64,000 nt of DNA from assembly GCF_026130605.1 (NCBI RefSeq), contig NZ_JANFAU010000006.1:232445-296444 (forward strand), given 5' to 3'. This DNA comes from Sphingomonas lycopersici. Lineage in GTDB: Bacteria; Pseudomonadota; Alphaproteobacteria; Sphingomonadales; Sphingomonadaceae. Position 1 is the first letter of the stretch, and every line of letters starts with the position of its first letter. Both the position numbers and the translations under genes were made by a program. Below are positions 55,270 through 63,988 of the stretch, piece after piece. Under the pieces are notes generated by a model. The model saw only the letters and a list, made by a program, of their open reading frames with translations, made no database searches and was not told where the DNA came from.

Positions 55270-55962
55270 ATGCTCGACCTTATCTGCCTCGATGCCGATG
55301 ATACGCTTTGGCACAATATGCGCTTCTTCGCCGCGGCAGAGGAGGCGTTACTGGCGATGCTCGCGCCGTTCGCCGACGCCGGTATCGCGCGCGAGGCAAT
55401 GGCCGCGGCCGAGCTGCGCAATCTCGCGCATTATGGATATGGCGCGAAAAGCTTTACGCTCTCGATGATCGAGGCGGCGCTCGATCTGGGCGGCGATGCG
55501 CTGCCGCTTTCGGCGATCCGCGAGATATTGGCGGCGGGAAAGACCTTGCTCGCGCATCCGGTCGAGCTGTTCGAGGGGATCGAGGACACGCTCGATCAGC
55601 TTGCCGCGCGTGCGCGGCTGGTGCTCGTCACCAAGGGCGATCTGCTCCACCAGGAAACCAAGCTCGCCGCCTCGGGGCTGGGCAGCCGGTTCGCCGGGAT
55701 CGAGATCGTCAGTGACAAGACCCCCGACACGTTCCGCCGGCTGTTCGCGCGTTATGATGCACGGCCCGAACGCTGCGTGATGGCGGGCGATTCGATGCGC
55801 TCGGATGTGCTGCCCGCGCTCGCCGCGGGGGCCTGGGCGGTGTTCATCCCGCAGGCCGACGCCTGGGCGCATGAGGCGGCCGCGCCCCCGGAGGATCGCG
55901 CGCGCTTCGCGACGCTCGACCGGCTGGCCGATCTGCCGGCGTGGATCGACCGGATCGCCTGA
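55270..55962 (+). CDS. HAD-superfamily hydrolase
   Basis: 230 residues. Motif I LICLDADDTLW (Asp8, Asp10), motif II in LVLVTKGDLLHQ, motif III Lys in IVSDKTPDTF, motif IV VMAGDSMRSDVLPAL. Cap domain of the helical C1 type at about 18-85. Resembles phosphoglycolate-phosphatase or YjjG-like enzymes. Substrate unassigned. Seven bases after folP, so it may share its transcript; convergent with the sigma-54 activator gene. Confidence 0.9.
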   Translation: MLDLICLDADDTLWHNMRFFAAAEEALLAMLAPFADAGIAREAMAAAELRNLAHYGYGAKSFTLSMIEAALDLGGDALPLSAIREILAAGKTLLAHPVELFEGIEDTLDQLAARARLVLVTKGDLLHQETKLAASGLGSRFAGIEIVSDKTPDTFRRLFARYDARPERCVMAGDSMRSDVLPALAAGAWAVFIPQADAWAHEAAAPPEDRARFATLDRLADLPAWIDRIA

Positions 55963-55998
55963 CCGTCGTCCAGCTTGCGCTGGGGTGACGGCCGCCAG

Positions 55999-57420
55999 TT
56001 AGGCCGCGTTGTCGATGCCGAGTTCGACCAGCTTGCGATAGAGCGTCGAGCGCCCGATCCCGAGCCGGCGCGCGACTTCGGTCATACGGCCGCGATAATG
56101 GCCGATCGCGAGGCGAATCACGTCGGCCTCGATTTCCTCGAGCGAGCGCAGATGCCCGTCGGTGCGGAACAAGGTGACCCCGCCCGAGGTGCTGATCTGC
56201 TGCGCGTGCGACGGATGGCCGCGACGCCCGGCGAGCGCGGCGATCTGCGGGAAATCCCCCCGCGTCAGCGCGTCGCCCTCGCACAGCACCGCGGCGCGGA
56301 ACAAGGCGTTCTGGAGCTGGCGGACGTTGCCCGGCCAATCATATTCGACGAGCAGCGCGAGCGCGTCGTCGGTGATGCCGAACTGGCGCAGCCCGGGCTG
56401 GCGCGCGATTCGCGCGAGCAGGTGGCGCGCGAGCGCCGGGATATCGCCGGTGCGATCGCGCAGCGGCGGGATGGTCACCTGCACCGCATTGAGCCGGTAA
56501 TAGAGATCCTCGCGGAACCGCCCCGCCTCGACTTCCTCGATCAGCCGGCGGTTGGTCGCGGCGATCACGCGGACGTCGACCTCGCGCGCATGATGCGCGC
56601 CGATCGGCTGCACCTCGCCGGTTTCGAGCACGCGGAGCAATTTGACCTGCGCGTCGAGCGGCATTTCGCCGACCTCGTCGATGAAGATCGTGCCGCCGTC
56701 CGCCTCGACGAATTTGCCCGTCTTGCGGTCGAACGCCCCGGTAAAGGCGCCGCTTTCATGCCCGAACAACTCGCTCTCGACCTGATTCGCCGGGGTGGTG
56801 CCGCAATTGACCGTGACCATCGGCTTGCGATTGCGCGGCGAAGCGGCGTGGATCGCCTCCGCCACCACTTCCTTGCCGACCCCGCTTTCGCCGTCGATCA
56901 GCACCGCGACGCGCGCGCGCGCCGCCTTGGCCGCGATCGCCAGCGCGGCGCGGAAATCGGGGGCGGAGCCGACGATCTCGTCGAACCCGAGCATCGCCGG
57001 GATTTTTTCGGTCAGCGGGCGCAACTCGCCCGCCTCGGTGCCGGCGACCGCCGCCTCGAGCGCGGCGAGCAACCGTTCGGGCGCGAGCGGCTTGACCAGG
57101 AAATCGGTCGCCCCGGCGCGCATCGCCGACACGGCATGCGCGACCGAGCCGTTGGCGGTCATCATCAGCACGGGCAAAGCCGGGCGGCGGCTGCGCAGCT
57201 CGGCGATCAACTCGCTGGCATCCTCGTCCTCGTCCCAATGATCGAGCAGGATGGCGTCGAGCTGCATCCCTTCCTGGGTGCCGAGCGTCGCGATCGCCAT
57301 GTCGCCATCGTCGGCGAACACCGTGCGCCAACCGCCACGCGCCGCCAACGCCGCGACAAGGCGGCGCTGTGCCGCCTCATTCTCGATCAGCATTAAGAGC
57401 CGTTGACCGTTGCGCGTCAT
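55999..57420 (-). CDS. Sigma-54-dependent response regulator (NtrC/FlbD class)
   Basis: 473 residues. Receiver domain with phospho-acceptor Asp60 in [16 protein letters not shown] and Lys110 in DFLVKPL; the usual N-terminal acidic pair is replaced by LIENE, and the loop after Asp60 is strongly acidic, so phosphorylation may be altered. AAA+ domain: Walker [11 protein letters not shown] at 176-185, GAFTGA at 224-229, Walker [12 protein letters not shown], arginine fingers near [20 protein letters not shown]. Fis-type helix-turn-helix [19 protein letters not shown] at the C terminus. The intact GAFTGA means it can contact RpoN. In alphaproteobacteria such proteins control flagella, nitrogen or stress; target unknown here. 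Confidence 0.9.
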   Translation of the reverse strand: MTRNGQRLLMLIENEAAQRRLVAALAARGGWRTVFADDGDMAIATLGTQEGMQLDAILLDHWDEDEDASELIAELRSRRPALPVLMMTANGSVAHAVSAMRAGATDFLVKPLAPERLLAALEAAVAGTEAGELRPLTEKIPAMLGFDEIVGSAPDFRAALAIAAKAARARVAVLIDGESGVGKEVVAEAIHAASPRNRKPMVTVNCGTTPANQVESELFGHESGAFTGAFDRKTGKFVEADGGTIFIDEVGEMPLDAQVKLLRVLETGEVQPIGAHHAREVDVRVIAATNRRLIEEVEAGRFREDLYYRLNAVQVTIPPLRDRTGDIPALARHLLARIARQPGLRQFGITDDALALLVEYDWPGNVRQLQNALFRAAVLCEGDALTRGDFPQIAALAGRRGHPSHAQQISTSGGVTLFRTDGHLRSLEEIEADVIRLAIGHYRGRMTEVARRLGIGRSTLYRKLVELGIDNAA

Positions 57421-57569
57421 AATCTGTCCCGTTCCGATACGGGAGAGACAGATAGGCCGCTACGGGTAAACGGTCGCTTAAGCAGCAATATTGCGTTCGA
57501 CTTGGGGTTGAGGCGTTGAACATGCCCCGATAAGGGGGCAATGCGAATCGGGGGAAGCGAGAGGACGCG
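57421..57569. promoter_or_regulatory. Divergent gap between the sigma-54 activator and cox IV genes
   Basis: 149 bases with TCTGTC/GACAGA arms and CCGT/ACGG inside them (57423-57452, bulged), and a perfect GCAATATTGC palindrome at 57484-57493. Likely holds promoters of both divergent units. No gene. Confidence 0.4.
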
Positions 57570-57692
57570 ATGGCCGACAAGTCCGACATGAAAGCACATG
57601 TGACGACCTACACCGGCGTCATGAGCCTGCTGAAATGGGGTACGCTGGGCGTGGCGCTGATCGCAGCGCTCGTGATCTGGCTGATCCACTGA
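57570..57692 (+). CDS. aa3-type cytochrome c oxidase subunit IV (small)
   Basis: 40-residue membrane protein: MADKSDMKAHVTTYTGVMSL then a single helix (WGTLGVALIAALVIWLI). It has the MKAHxxTYxGxxSLLKWGT pattern of the bacterial aa3-type oxidase subunit IV family, stabilising the oxidase or its assembly. GAGAGGACG ribosome-site region upstream. It stands apart from ctaC-ctaD-ctaE, directly upstream of pntA, a location also seen in other sphingomonads. Below common gene-length cut-offs and easily missed. Confidence 0.85.
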   Translation: MADKSDMKAHVTTYTGVMSLLKWGTLGVALIAALVIWLIH

Positions 57693-57697
57693 CCGGC

Positions 57698-58819
57698 ATG
57701 AAGATCGCCGTTCTCAAGGAGACTGCTCCCGGCGAACGGCGTGTTGCCGCCACGCCGGAAACGGTCAAGAAGTTCGTTGCGCTCGGCGCCGAACTCGCCG
57801 TCGAGCGCGATGCCGGCGCCTCAGCCGCTTTCGCCGATCAGGGCTATGCCGATGCCGGCGCGACGATCGGCGAGCGCGCCAGCGTCGTGCAGGGCGCGGA
57901 TATCGTGCTCGGGGTGCAGGGGCCTGACGTCGCCAGCCTGACCGGGGCGAAGCCGGGGGCGTGGATCGTCGCCGGGCTGAACCCGTTCGGCGATCGCGCG
58001 CGCGTCGATGCTTATGCATCGGCCGGGTTCGAGGCGCTGGCGATGGAATTCATGCCGCGCATCACGCGTGCGCAGTCGATGGATATCCTGTCGTCGCAGT
58101 CGAACCTTGCGGGCTATAAGGCGGTGCTCGATGCAGCGGCCGAATATGGCCGCGCCTTTCCGATGATGATGACCGCGGCGGGCACGGTCTCGGCGGCGAA
58201 ATGCTTCGTGATGGGGGTCGGCGTCGCCGGGCTCCAGGCGATCGCCACCGCGCGGCGGCTTGGCGCGCAGGTCTCGGCAACCGACGTGCGCTCGGCGACC
58301 AAGGAGCAGATCCTCTCGCTCGGCGCCAAGCCGATCTTCGTCGAGAATGTCGCCGGGATCGAAGGCGAAGGCTCGGGGGGCTATGCCACCGAAATGTCGC
58401 CCGAATATCAGAAAGCGCAGGCCGAGCTGGTGTCGGGCCACCTCGCCAAGCAGGATATCGTCATCACCACCGCGCTGATCCCGGGGCGCCCCGCGCCGCG
58501 GCTGATCAGCGATGCGCAGCTCGCGACGATGCGGCCGGGCAGCGTGGTCGTCGACCTCGCGGTCGAGCAGGGCGGCAATGTCGAGGGCGCGGTCGCCGGC
58601 GAGGTGGTCGAGCGTCATGGCGTCAAGATCGTCGGGCATCGCAACGTGCCGTCGCGGCTGCCGGCCGACGCCTCCGCGCTCTTCTCGCGCAACCTGTTCA
58701 ACTTCCTGTCAGCCTTTTGGGACAAGGATCAGGGCCGGCCCGTGCTTGATGCCGAGATCGGCGATGCGATCCGGCTGACCAAGGACGGCAAGGTCGTGAA
58801 CGAAAGGCTTGCGGGATGA
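57698..58819 (+). CDS. pntAA: NAD(P) transhydrogenase subunit alpha part 1 (PntAA)
   Basis: NAD(H)-binding domain I of proton-pumping transhydrogenase. 373 residues, starting ATG 57698 five bases after the cox IV stop. MKIAVLKETAPGERRVAATP, VGVAGLQAIATARRLGAQVSATDVR (NAD-binding), and the Arg/Asp-rich GLVQGADIVLGVQGP region, domain I signature PGRPAPRLISDAQLATMRPG and DLAVEQGGNVEG. Lacks the membrane part, supplied by the 99-residue pntAB two genes on. Overlaps the following exported-protein gene by ATGA. Confidence 0.95.
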   Translation: MKIAVLKETAPGERRVAATPETVKKFVALGAELAVERDAGASAAFADQGYADAGATIGERASVVQGADIVLGVQGPDVASLTGAKPGAWIVAGLNPFGDRARVDAYASAGFEALAMEFMPRITRAQSMDILSSQSNLAGYKAVLDAAAEYGRAFPMMMTAAGTVSAAKCFVMGVGVAGLQAIATARRLGAQVSATDVRSATKEQILSLGAKPIFVENVAGIEGEGSGGYATEMSPEYQKAQAELVSGHLAKQDIVITTALIPGRPAPRLISDAQLATMRPGSVVVDLAVEQGGNVEGAVAGEVVERHGVKIVGHRNVPSRLPADASALFSRNLFNFLSAFWDKDQGRPVLDAEIGDAIRLTKDGKVVNERLAG

Positions 58820-59187
58820 TGTTGGCGTTGTTGTTGCTCGCGGCGAACGCGTCGGTGCCGGCGGCGGAGCGTCGGCCGGTCGATGTGCGCTCCACCAGCG
58901 ACGATGCGCTGACCCAGCGGCTGTCCGACGCGCTGACCCGGAGCCTGGGGAGCGCCAAGCGGTTGCGCCCGGCGGAGGGCGACGACAAGACCGGGCTGTC
59001 GCTGGTCATCCTCGGCAGCGTCACCCCGAAGGGCGACCGGTTCGATTATATGGTCGATCTGGTGAAGCCGGGCGACAATCTGTCGTCGCAGCGGCTGGCG
59101 TCGATGAGCGGCACGTGCCGCGAGGAACAGATCGCGCGCTGCGCGGCGGACATCGTTTCCAAGGCCGAGCGCAAGGTGAAGGACTGA
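58816..59187 (+). CDS. Exported protein of unknown function inside the pnt operon
   Basis: 123 residues, not recognised. A short N-terminal signal (MLALLLLAANASVPA) suggests export to the periplasm. The remainder is charged, with two cysteines (GTCREEQIARCAADIVSKAE) that could form a disulfide, and the segment VDVRSTSDDALTQRLSDALT. Starts in an ATGA overlap with pntAA and ends 3 bases before pntAB, so it is cotranslated with the transhydrogenase. No similar subunit is known for PNT enzymes. Confidence 0.8.
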   Translation: MMLALLLLAANASVPAAERRPVDVRSTSDDALTQRLSDALTRSLGSAKRLRPAEGDDKTGLSLVILGSVTPKGDRFDYMVDLVKPGDNLSSQRLASMSGTCREEQIARCAADIVSKAERKVKD

Positions 59188-59190
59188 GCC

Positions 59191-59490
59191 ATGGATTTCA
59201 TCGCGATCCTGTCGATCTTCGTGCTGGCGTGTTTTGTCGGCTATTATGTCGTCTGGTCGGTCACCCCCGCGCTGCACACCCCGCTGATGGCGGTGACCAA
59301 CGCGATTTCCTCGGTGATCATCGTCGGCGCGCTGATCGCTGCGGCGGCATCGGGCAGCCTGGGGTCGAAATGGCTCGGGCTGGTCGCGGTGACGCTGGCC
59401 AGCGTCAATATCTTCGGCGGCTTCGCCGTCACCCAGCGGATGCTGGCGATGTACAAGAAGAAAGAGCGGCCGGCGGCCGCCAAACACTGA
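59191..59490 (+). CDS. pntAB: NAD(P) transhydrogenase subunit alpha part 2 (PntAB)
   Basis: Membrane domain of the split alpha chain, 99 residues, three predicted helices (MDFIAILSIFVLACFVGYYV, SSVIIVGALIAAAASG, WLGLVAVTLASVNIFGGFAV). The HTPLMAVTNAISSVIIVGAL segment is the membrane-domain signature. Same strand, between the exported gene and pntB. Confidence 0.93.
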   Translation: MDFIAILSIFVLACFVGYYVVWSVTPALHTPLMAVTNAISSVIIVGALIAAAASGSLGSKWLGLVAVTLASVNIFGGFAVTQRMLAMYKKKERPAAAKH

Positions 59491-59497
59491 CGCGTCG

Positions 59498-59566
59498 CCC
59501 CGGCGGATAAGCCGGGGTCTATCCGCAGGCGTGCCGGGGGCACGAAATCCCGGCGCCGGCCGGGAT
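59498..59566. repeat. Two palindromic hairpins between pntAB and pntB
   Basis: CCCCGGC-GGATAA-GCCGGGG (59498-59517) and ATCCCGGC-GCCG-GCCGGGAT (59547-59566). Of the CCCCGGC/GCCGGGG intergenic family. In the middle of an operon, so they may lower or process the message rather than end it. Confidence 0.7.
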
Positions 59567-59583
59567 GACGAGGGGGAAGATGA

Positions 59584-61065
59584 ATGGAACACGTCGCGGT
59601 AAATCCCTGGGCGGCTCTGGCCTATCTGATTGCCGGCGTGTGCTTCATCCTTGCATTGCGCGGGCTGTCGAGCCCGACGTCGAGCCAGCGCGGCAACCGC
59701 TTCGGCATGATCGGCATGGGGCTGGCGCTGATCACCACGTTGATCACGCATGTGCCGACGATCCATGTGCTGGTGGTCGGTCAGGCGGAGGATGTCGACT
59801 ATTGGGCGATATTCAGCCGCGTCGACCCGGTCGCGTTGCTCGAGATCCTCGCCGCGATCGGCGTCGGCGCCGCGATCGGTCTCACCACCGCGCGCAAGAT
59901 CGCGATGACCGCGATGCCGCAGCTCGTCGCCGCGTTCCACAGCCTCGTCGGCATGGCCGCGGTGCTCGTCGCCTGCGCCGCCTATCTCAACCCGGCAGCG
60001 TTCGGGATCGTCGACCCGTTCGGTCAGATCCTCACCGTCAGCCGGATCGAAATGGGGCTCGGCGTCGCGATCGGCGCGATCACCTTCTCGGGCTCGGTGA
60101 TCGCCTTCGCCAAATTGAACGGCAATATGGGGGGCGCGCCGATCATGCTGCCGGGGCGGCATGTGATCAATCTCGGCGTGCTCGCCGGCATCCTGCTGCT
60201 GATCGCCTATTTCACCCAGGATCAGGCGCCGTGGGTGTTCTGGACGGTGACCTTGCTGTCGTTCGCGATCGGCTTCCTGCTGATCATCCCGATCGGCGGC
60301 GCCGACATGCCGGTCGTCGTGTCGATGCTCAACAGCTATTCGGGGTGGGCCGCGGCGGCGATGGGGTTCACGCTGCACAACACCGCGATGATCATCACCG
60401 GCGCGCTGGTCGGCTCGTCGGGCGCGATCCTGTCCTACATCATGTGCCGCGCGATGAACCGCAGCTTCATCAGCGTGATCGCGGGCGGGTTCGGCGCCGA
60501 GGCGGCCTCGACCGGCGGCGCGGCCAAGGTCGATCGCCCGTGGAAGCGCGGCTCGGCCGAGGATGCCGCCTTCCTGATGTCGCAGGCCGAACAGGTGATT
60601 ATCGTTCCCGGCTACGGCATGGCGGTGGCGCAGGCGCAGCACGCGCTGCGCGAGATGGGCGACAAGCTCAAGGAACATGGCGTCCGCGTCAAATATGCCA
60701 TCCATCCGGTCGCCGGGCGCATGCCGGGGCATATGAACGTGCTGCTCGCCGAGGCGAACGTGCCCTATGACGAGGTGTTCGAGCTCGAGGACATCAACTC
60801 CGAATTCGCGCAGACCGACGTCGCCTTCGTCATCGGCGCCAATGACGTGACCAACCCGGCGGCGAAGACCGACAAGTCCTCGCCGATCTACGGCATGCCG
60901 GTGCTCGACGTCGAAAAGGCCAAGACGGTGCTGTTCGTGAAGCGCTCGATGGGCGGTGTCGGCTATGCTGGTGTCGACAACGACGTCTTCTATATGGACA
61001 ATACGATGATGCTCCTCGCCGACGCCAAGAAGATGGTCGAGGAAATCGTCAAGTCGCTCGACTGA
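59584..61065 (+). CDS. pntB: NAD(P) transhydrogenase subunit beta
   Basis: 493 residues: about nine membrane helices then the NADP(H)-binding domain III (VPGYGMAVAQAQHALREMGD, VAGRMPGHMNVLLAEANVPY, EDINSEFAQTDVAFVIGAND, DKSSPIYGMPVLDV). Couples proton inflow to NADPH formation from NADH. AGGGGGA ribosome site before the ATG. A strong terminator follows. Confidence 0.96.
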   Translation: MEHVAVNPWAALAYLIAGVCFILALRGLSSPTSSQRGNRFGMIGMGLALITTLITHVPTIHVLVVGQAEDVDYWAIFSRVDPVALLEILAAIGVGAAIGLTTARKIAMTAMPQLVAAFHSLVGMAAVLVACAAYLNPAAFGIVDPFGQILTVSRIEMGLGVAIGAITFSGSVIAFAKLNGNMGGAPIMLPGRHVINLGVLAGILLLIAYFTQDQAPWVFWTVTLLSFAIGFLLIIPIGGADMPVVVSMLNSYSGWAAAAMGFTLHNTAMIITGALVGSSGAILSYIMCRAMNRSFISVIAGGFGAEAASTGGAAKVDRPWKRGSAEDAAFLMSQAEQVIIVPGYGMAVAQAQHALREMGDKLKEHGVRVKYAIHPVAGRMPGHMNVLLAEANVPYDEVFELEDINSEFAQTDVAFVIGANDVTNPAAKTDKSSPIYGMPVLDVEKAKTVLFVKRSMGGVGYAGVDNDVFYMDNTMMLLADAKKMVEEIVKSLD

Positions 61066-61080
61066 TCCCTCGCCGCAGTC

Positions 61081-61103
61081 GCCTCCGTTTCGGAGGCATT
61101 TTT
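61081..61103 (+). terminator. Rho-independent terminator of the pnt operon
   Basis: Stem GCCTCCG-TTT-CGGAGGC (61081-61097), then ATTTTT. Fifteen bases after the pntB stop. Confidence 0.9.
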
Positions 61104-61206
61104 CCTTTCCCCCCGATGTCCACAGTCCGAATCGGAGCTTGATGCGCTGCGCCGCCGAAGCGGCATGCGTAACCTGTATCCGATCGTTTAAGCTCGGAGG
61201 ATCGGA

Positions 61207-62139
61207 ATGCTGGAGGGGGAAGGGCGCGCCGCCGCGACGCGTGCGCCGTTCGACGCGCTGATCGTCGCGACGCCGGATTTCGCGCGCGATCGGTCGCTGC
61301 GCAACGTGGTGGAGACGACGGGCGGCCGCGTGCTCGCCAGCGTCAGCTGGGACGAGGCGGTTGCGCGCGTCGAGGCGACCGTCGTCGCGCCGCTGCTGCT
61401 GCTCGATACGGCCGGGGCGGATGATGAGCAGCTCGCCGCGGCGCTCTATCGCATCGACGGTATCGCTACCGGGCGAGGACTGGCGATCGTCGCTGGATTG
61501 ACGACGGCGCAGATCGATATCGCGAGCGCGGGACTGGTCGGGCCGCAGGTCGCGTTGCTGTGCGATCCCACGTCGCTCGATTGGGTCGGGGCGGTGGCGG
61601 CGTGGCGCGCGCTCGACGGCCTGCCGCTTCACGATCGCGTCGCCGAGAGCGAGGCGGCGCGGCTGGCGCGGCTCAACGAGGAAGTCGCCCGAATCGCCGA
61701 TGTGCTCGCCCGGCTCAGCCGACCGCGCGAGGCGCGCGATTCGGTCGCCGACATGCAATTCGCTTTCGCAGCGCGTGGGCGGGAGCCACCGGCGATCGAT
61801 CCCGCCGAGGTTCGCCAGGTCATTCGCGCGCGGCGGTTGCGCGATCGCCAGTTCGGCAAGGGGCTGTTCGAGGATCCGGCGTGGGACATGATGCTCGATC
61901 TGTTCGCGGCGCAGCTCGAGCGCGCGCAGGTTTCGGTCTCGAGCCTGTGCATCGCCGCCGCCGTCCCGCCGACCACCGCCTTGCGCTGGATCACGCGGAT
62001 GACCGAGGCGGGGCTGTTCGAGCGACAGCCCGACCCCTTCGACCGCCGGCGCGCGTTCATGGCATTGTCGCCGCGCGGGCTGGAAGGGATGCGCAATTAT
62101 GTCGCGGCAGCGCGCGCGATGGGGTTGCCCCTGGTCTGA
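61207..62139 (+). CDS. Winged-helix (MarR-like) protein with an N-terminal receiver-like domain
   Basis: 310 residues, exact family not recognised. N-terminal part (about residues 14-130) has alternating beta strands and helices: FDALIVATPDFARDRSLRNV, then LLLLDTAGADDEQLAAALYR, resembling a receiver fold without the usual acidic pair or Lys. A linker and predicted coiled region LARLNEEVARIADVLARLSR precede a C-terminal winged helix at about 210-310 (VSVSSLCIAAAVPPTTALRW, ITRMTEAGLFERQPDPFDRR, AFMALSPRGLEGM), with the wing pattern of MarR proteins. Likely DNA-binding. Stand-alone gene before tRNA-Val; GGAGGATCGGA ribosome site upstream. Confidence 0.75.
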   Translation: MLEGEGRAAATRAPFDALIVATPDFARDRSLRNVVETTGGRVLASVSWDEAVARVEATVVAPLLLLDTAGADDEQLAAALYRIDGIATGRGLAIVAGLTTAQIDIASAGLVGPQVALLCDPTSLDWVGAVAAWRALDGLPLHDRVAESEAARLARLNEEVARIADVLARLSRPREARDSVADMQFAFAARGREPPAIDPAEVRQVIRARRLRDRQFGKGLFEDPAWDMMLDLFAAQLERAQVSVSSLCIAAAVPPTTALRWITRMTEAGLFERQPDPFDRRRAFMALSPRGLEGMRNYVAAARAMGLPLV

Positions 62140-62194
62140 CCGGCATTGAACACTTGCGATGCGGCGCCGGCTCTGTCATCCGGCGCGCTCCCGT

Positions 62195-62270
62195 GGGCGG
62201 TTAGCTCAGTTGGTAGAGCATCTCGTTTACACCGAGAGGGTCGGCGGTTCGAGCCCGTCACCGCCCACCA
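62195..62270 (+). tRNA. tRNA-Val, anticodon UAC
   Basis: 76 bases with encoded CCA. Acceptor GGGCGGT pairs with ACCGCCC, D arm GCTC/GAGC, anticodon stem TCTCG/CGAGA with loop TTTACAC (anticodon TAC), variable loop GGGTC, T arm with GTTCGAGC. The only tRNA in the window. Its 3' end lies 8 bases from the stop of the flippase gene on the other strand. Confidence 0.97.
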
Positions 62271-62278
62271 CGGTTCTT

Positions 62279-63745
62279 TCAGCGCCCGATCAATCCGCGC
62301 AGTTCGGCGATCGTCCCGCGCGCGAAGACGAACAGCCACCCGCCATAGACCAATGCCCCCGCCGCGACGAGGATCGCGAGCTGCGGCAGCGCGGGGAGCG
62401 GGGGCAGCAGCGCGGCGATACCCGTCACCGCCAGCGCCATCGCCAGCGCGGCGGCGAACGGCGTGGCGATCGCATCGGCCAGCCCGCGCGCGGTCACCCC
62501 GATCACCGGCAGCGCGCGCCAGCATGAGGCGACGAGATAGAGTGGATAAGCGGCGATCCACGCCCAGCCGAGCCCGACCGGCCCCCAGCGTACCGCGACC
62601 AGGAAGGCACAGGCGAGGATTGCCGCACCGACCGCGCCGTTGCGCACCCCGATTCCGGGGCGGCCACGCGCGTCGCACGCCGGGGTGAGCAACACCTGCA
62701 GCGTCATGAACGGCATTGCGCAGGCGAGCAGCCGCACGACGGGAATCGCCTCGGCCCATTTGTCGCCGAGCATCGTCAGCACCAAGGGCTCGGCGGTGAT
62801 CGCCAGCCCGGTATAGAAAGGCAATGCGACGAGCATGATCACGCGCACCGCCTTGACGAAGGCGGCAGCGGTCGCGGCGGGATCGTGCTGGATGCGCGCA
62901 TAAGCCGAGAAAGCCACTTCGTTGAGCGGCGGCACGAATTTCGAGACGAAGATCTGCGTCAGGAACAGGCTGGTGGTATAGATGCCCAGCATGTGCGGGG
63001 TGAAATGGCGCCCGGCGATGAACACGTCGGCCTGGCTCTGGAGGAACCAGAAGAGCTGGCTCGCTGCCATCATCCCGCCGAATCGCGCCAGCCCGCCCGC
63101 GCCGCGGAAATCGAACGACGGCCACACCAGGACACGCGCGGCGATCGTCAGCCCGATCGCGCGGGTACCGAACAACGCCATCGGCGCGAACACCAATGTC
63201 CACACCCCCCAGCCGGCGAGCGCACCGCCCAACGCGGTCGACGCGCTGACGATCGATGCGACGATATTGACCTTGGCCTGGCGGCGGAAATCCATCTCGC
63301 GGTTGAGCACCGCATAAGGGAGCGCGATGAACGGCGTCGCGATATAGAGCAGGCTCTGGACGCGCAGCAGCGCCGCCACCTCGGGCTGGCGATAATAGCT
63401 TGCCGCGACCGGCGCGATCAGCAGCTGCGCGATCGCCAGCGTGGCGTTGAGCGCGATCAGCATCCCGAACAGCTGGCGCACCTCGTGGCGCGAGACGCTC
63501 TCGCGCTGCACCAGCCCGCTCGCCAGTCCGTAGCCGTTGAGCATGTTGAGGAACACCAGCACGACGCCGGTCATCGCATAGAGGCCGTAATCGTGCGGGC
63601 TGAGGATCCGAATCACCAGAAAGGTCGCCGCCCATTGCACGAGCTGGGCGACGATCTGGCTCCCCGAACGCCAGATGACCGCGTTGCGCACCTGTCGGGC
63701 GAACGATTCTCGGGGCTGATTCGATTGATTCGCGGCGGCTTCCAT
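62279..63745 (-). CDS. Polysaccharide/O-antigen flippase-like membrane protein (Wzx/MATE fold)
   Basis: Oligosaccharide-lipid flippase of the polysaccharide_synt family, 488 residues from the ATG at 63745 (the frame extends to 63892 without ribosome site). About 12-14 helices: QIVAQLVQWAATFLVIRILS, PHDYGLYAMTGVVLVFLNML, ASYYRQPEVAALLRVQSLLY, MREMDFRRQAKVNIVASIVS-type loop NREMDFRRQAKVNI and PPLNEVAFSAYARIQHD. Resembles lipopolysaccharide biosynthesis/teichuronic-type transporters. No glycosyltransferases are next to it here. Convergent with tRNA-Val; divergent from an rRNA operon. Confidence 0.87.
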   Translation of the reverse strand: MEAAANQSNQPRESFARQVRNAVIWRSGSQIVAQLVQWAATFLVIRILSPHDYGLYAMTGVVLVFLNMLNGYGLASGLVQRESVSRHEVRQLFGMLIALNATLAIAQLLIAPVAASYYRQPEVAALLRVQSLLYIATPFIALPYAVLNREMDFRRQAKVNIVASIVSASTALGGALAGWGVWTLVFAPMALFGTRAIGLTIAARVLVWPSFDFRGAGGLARFGGMMAASQLFWFLQSQADVFIAGRHFTPHMLGIYTTSLFLTQIFVSKFVPPLNEVAFSAYARIQHDPAATAAAFVKAVRVIMLVALPFYTGLAITAEPLVLTMLGDKWAEAIPVVRLLACAMPFMTLQVLLTPACDARGRPGIGVRNGAVGAAILACAFLVAVRWGPVGLGWAWIAAYPLYLVASCWRALPVIGVTARGLADAIATPFAAALAMALAVTGIAALLPPLPALPQLAILVAAGALVYGGWLFVFARGTIAELRGLIGR

Positions 63746-63838
63746 CCCGACCGCGCTAGCCGATCCGGCTTCACAACGGGTTAAAATGGCGGATTTCCTT
63801 GGTTTTTCGATGACGGAAACAAAATTGCAAAATAGTGT

Positions 63839-63866
63839 TTGACGGCTCGGGTGAGCGGGCATAGAA
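63839..63866 (+). promoter_or_regulatory. rRNA operon promoter candidate
   Basis: TTGACG (63839-63844) with ATAGAA (63861-63866) after 16 bases, in an AT-rich lead-in (AAAATTGCAAAATAG just upstream resembles an UP element). It sits about 115 bases before a boxA-like antitermination element. Confidence 0.6.
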
Positions 63867-63976
63867 GCCACCTCACCGACGGGGCGCTCCACTGGGACGC
63901 TTTGTTGGGGCAGCGAAAACGCAGGCGCCAGGGTGCTCCACGAAAAATGGGGTGAGACCGGGCGTCGGTTTTTGTC

Positions 63977-63988
63977 GGCTCTTTGACA
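63977..63988 (+). promoter_or_regulatory. boxA-like antitermination element of an rRNA leader
   Basis: GGCTCTTTGACA matches the rRNA boxA consensus TGCTCTTTAACA at 10 of 12 positions. The following ATTGTGATTTAGA is the sort of leader found just before sphingomonad 16S genes, so an rrn operon should begin beyond base 64000. Confidence 0.75.

Noticed and set aside
58729..61758. A 1009-codon open frame on the minus strand across the pnt operon
   Set aside because: Antisense to pntAA, pntAB and pntB; composition is typical of GC-rich shadow frames.
62195..62270. tRNA-Val as an integration site for a mobile element
   Set aside because: No integrase, no repeated 3' tRNA fragment and no foreign-looking genes are present on either side.
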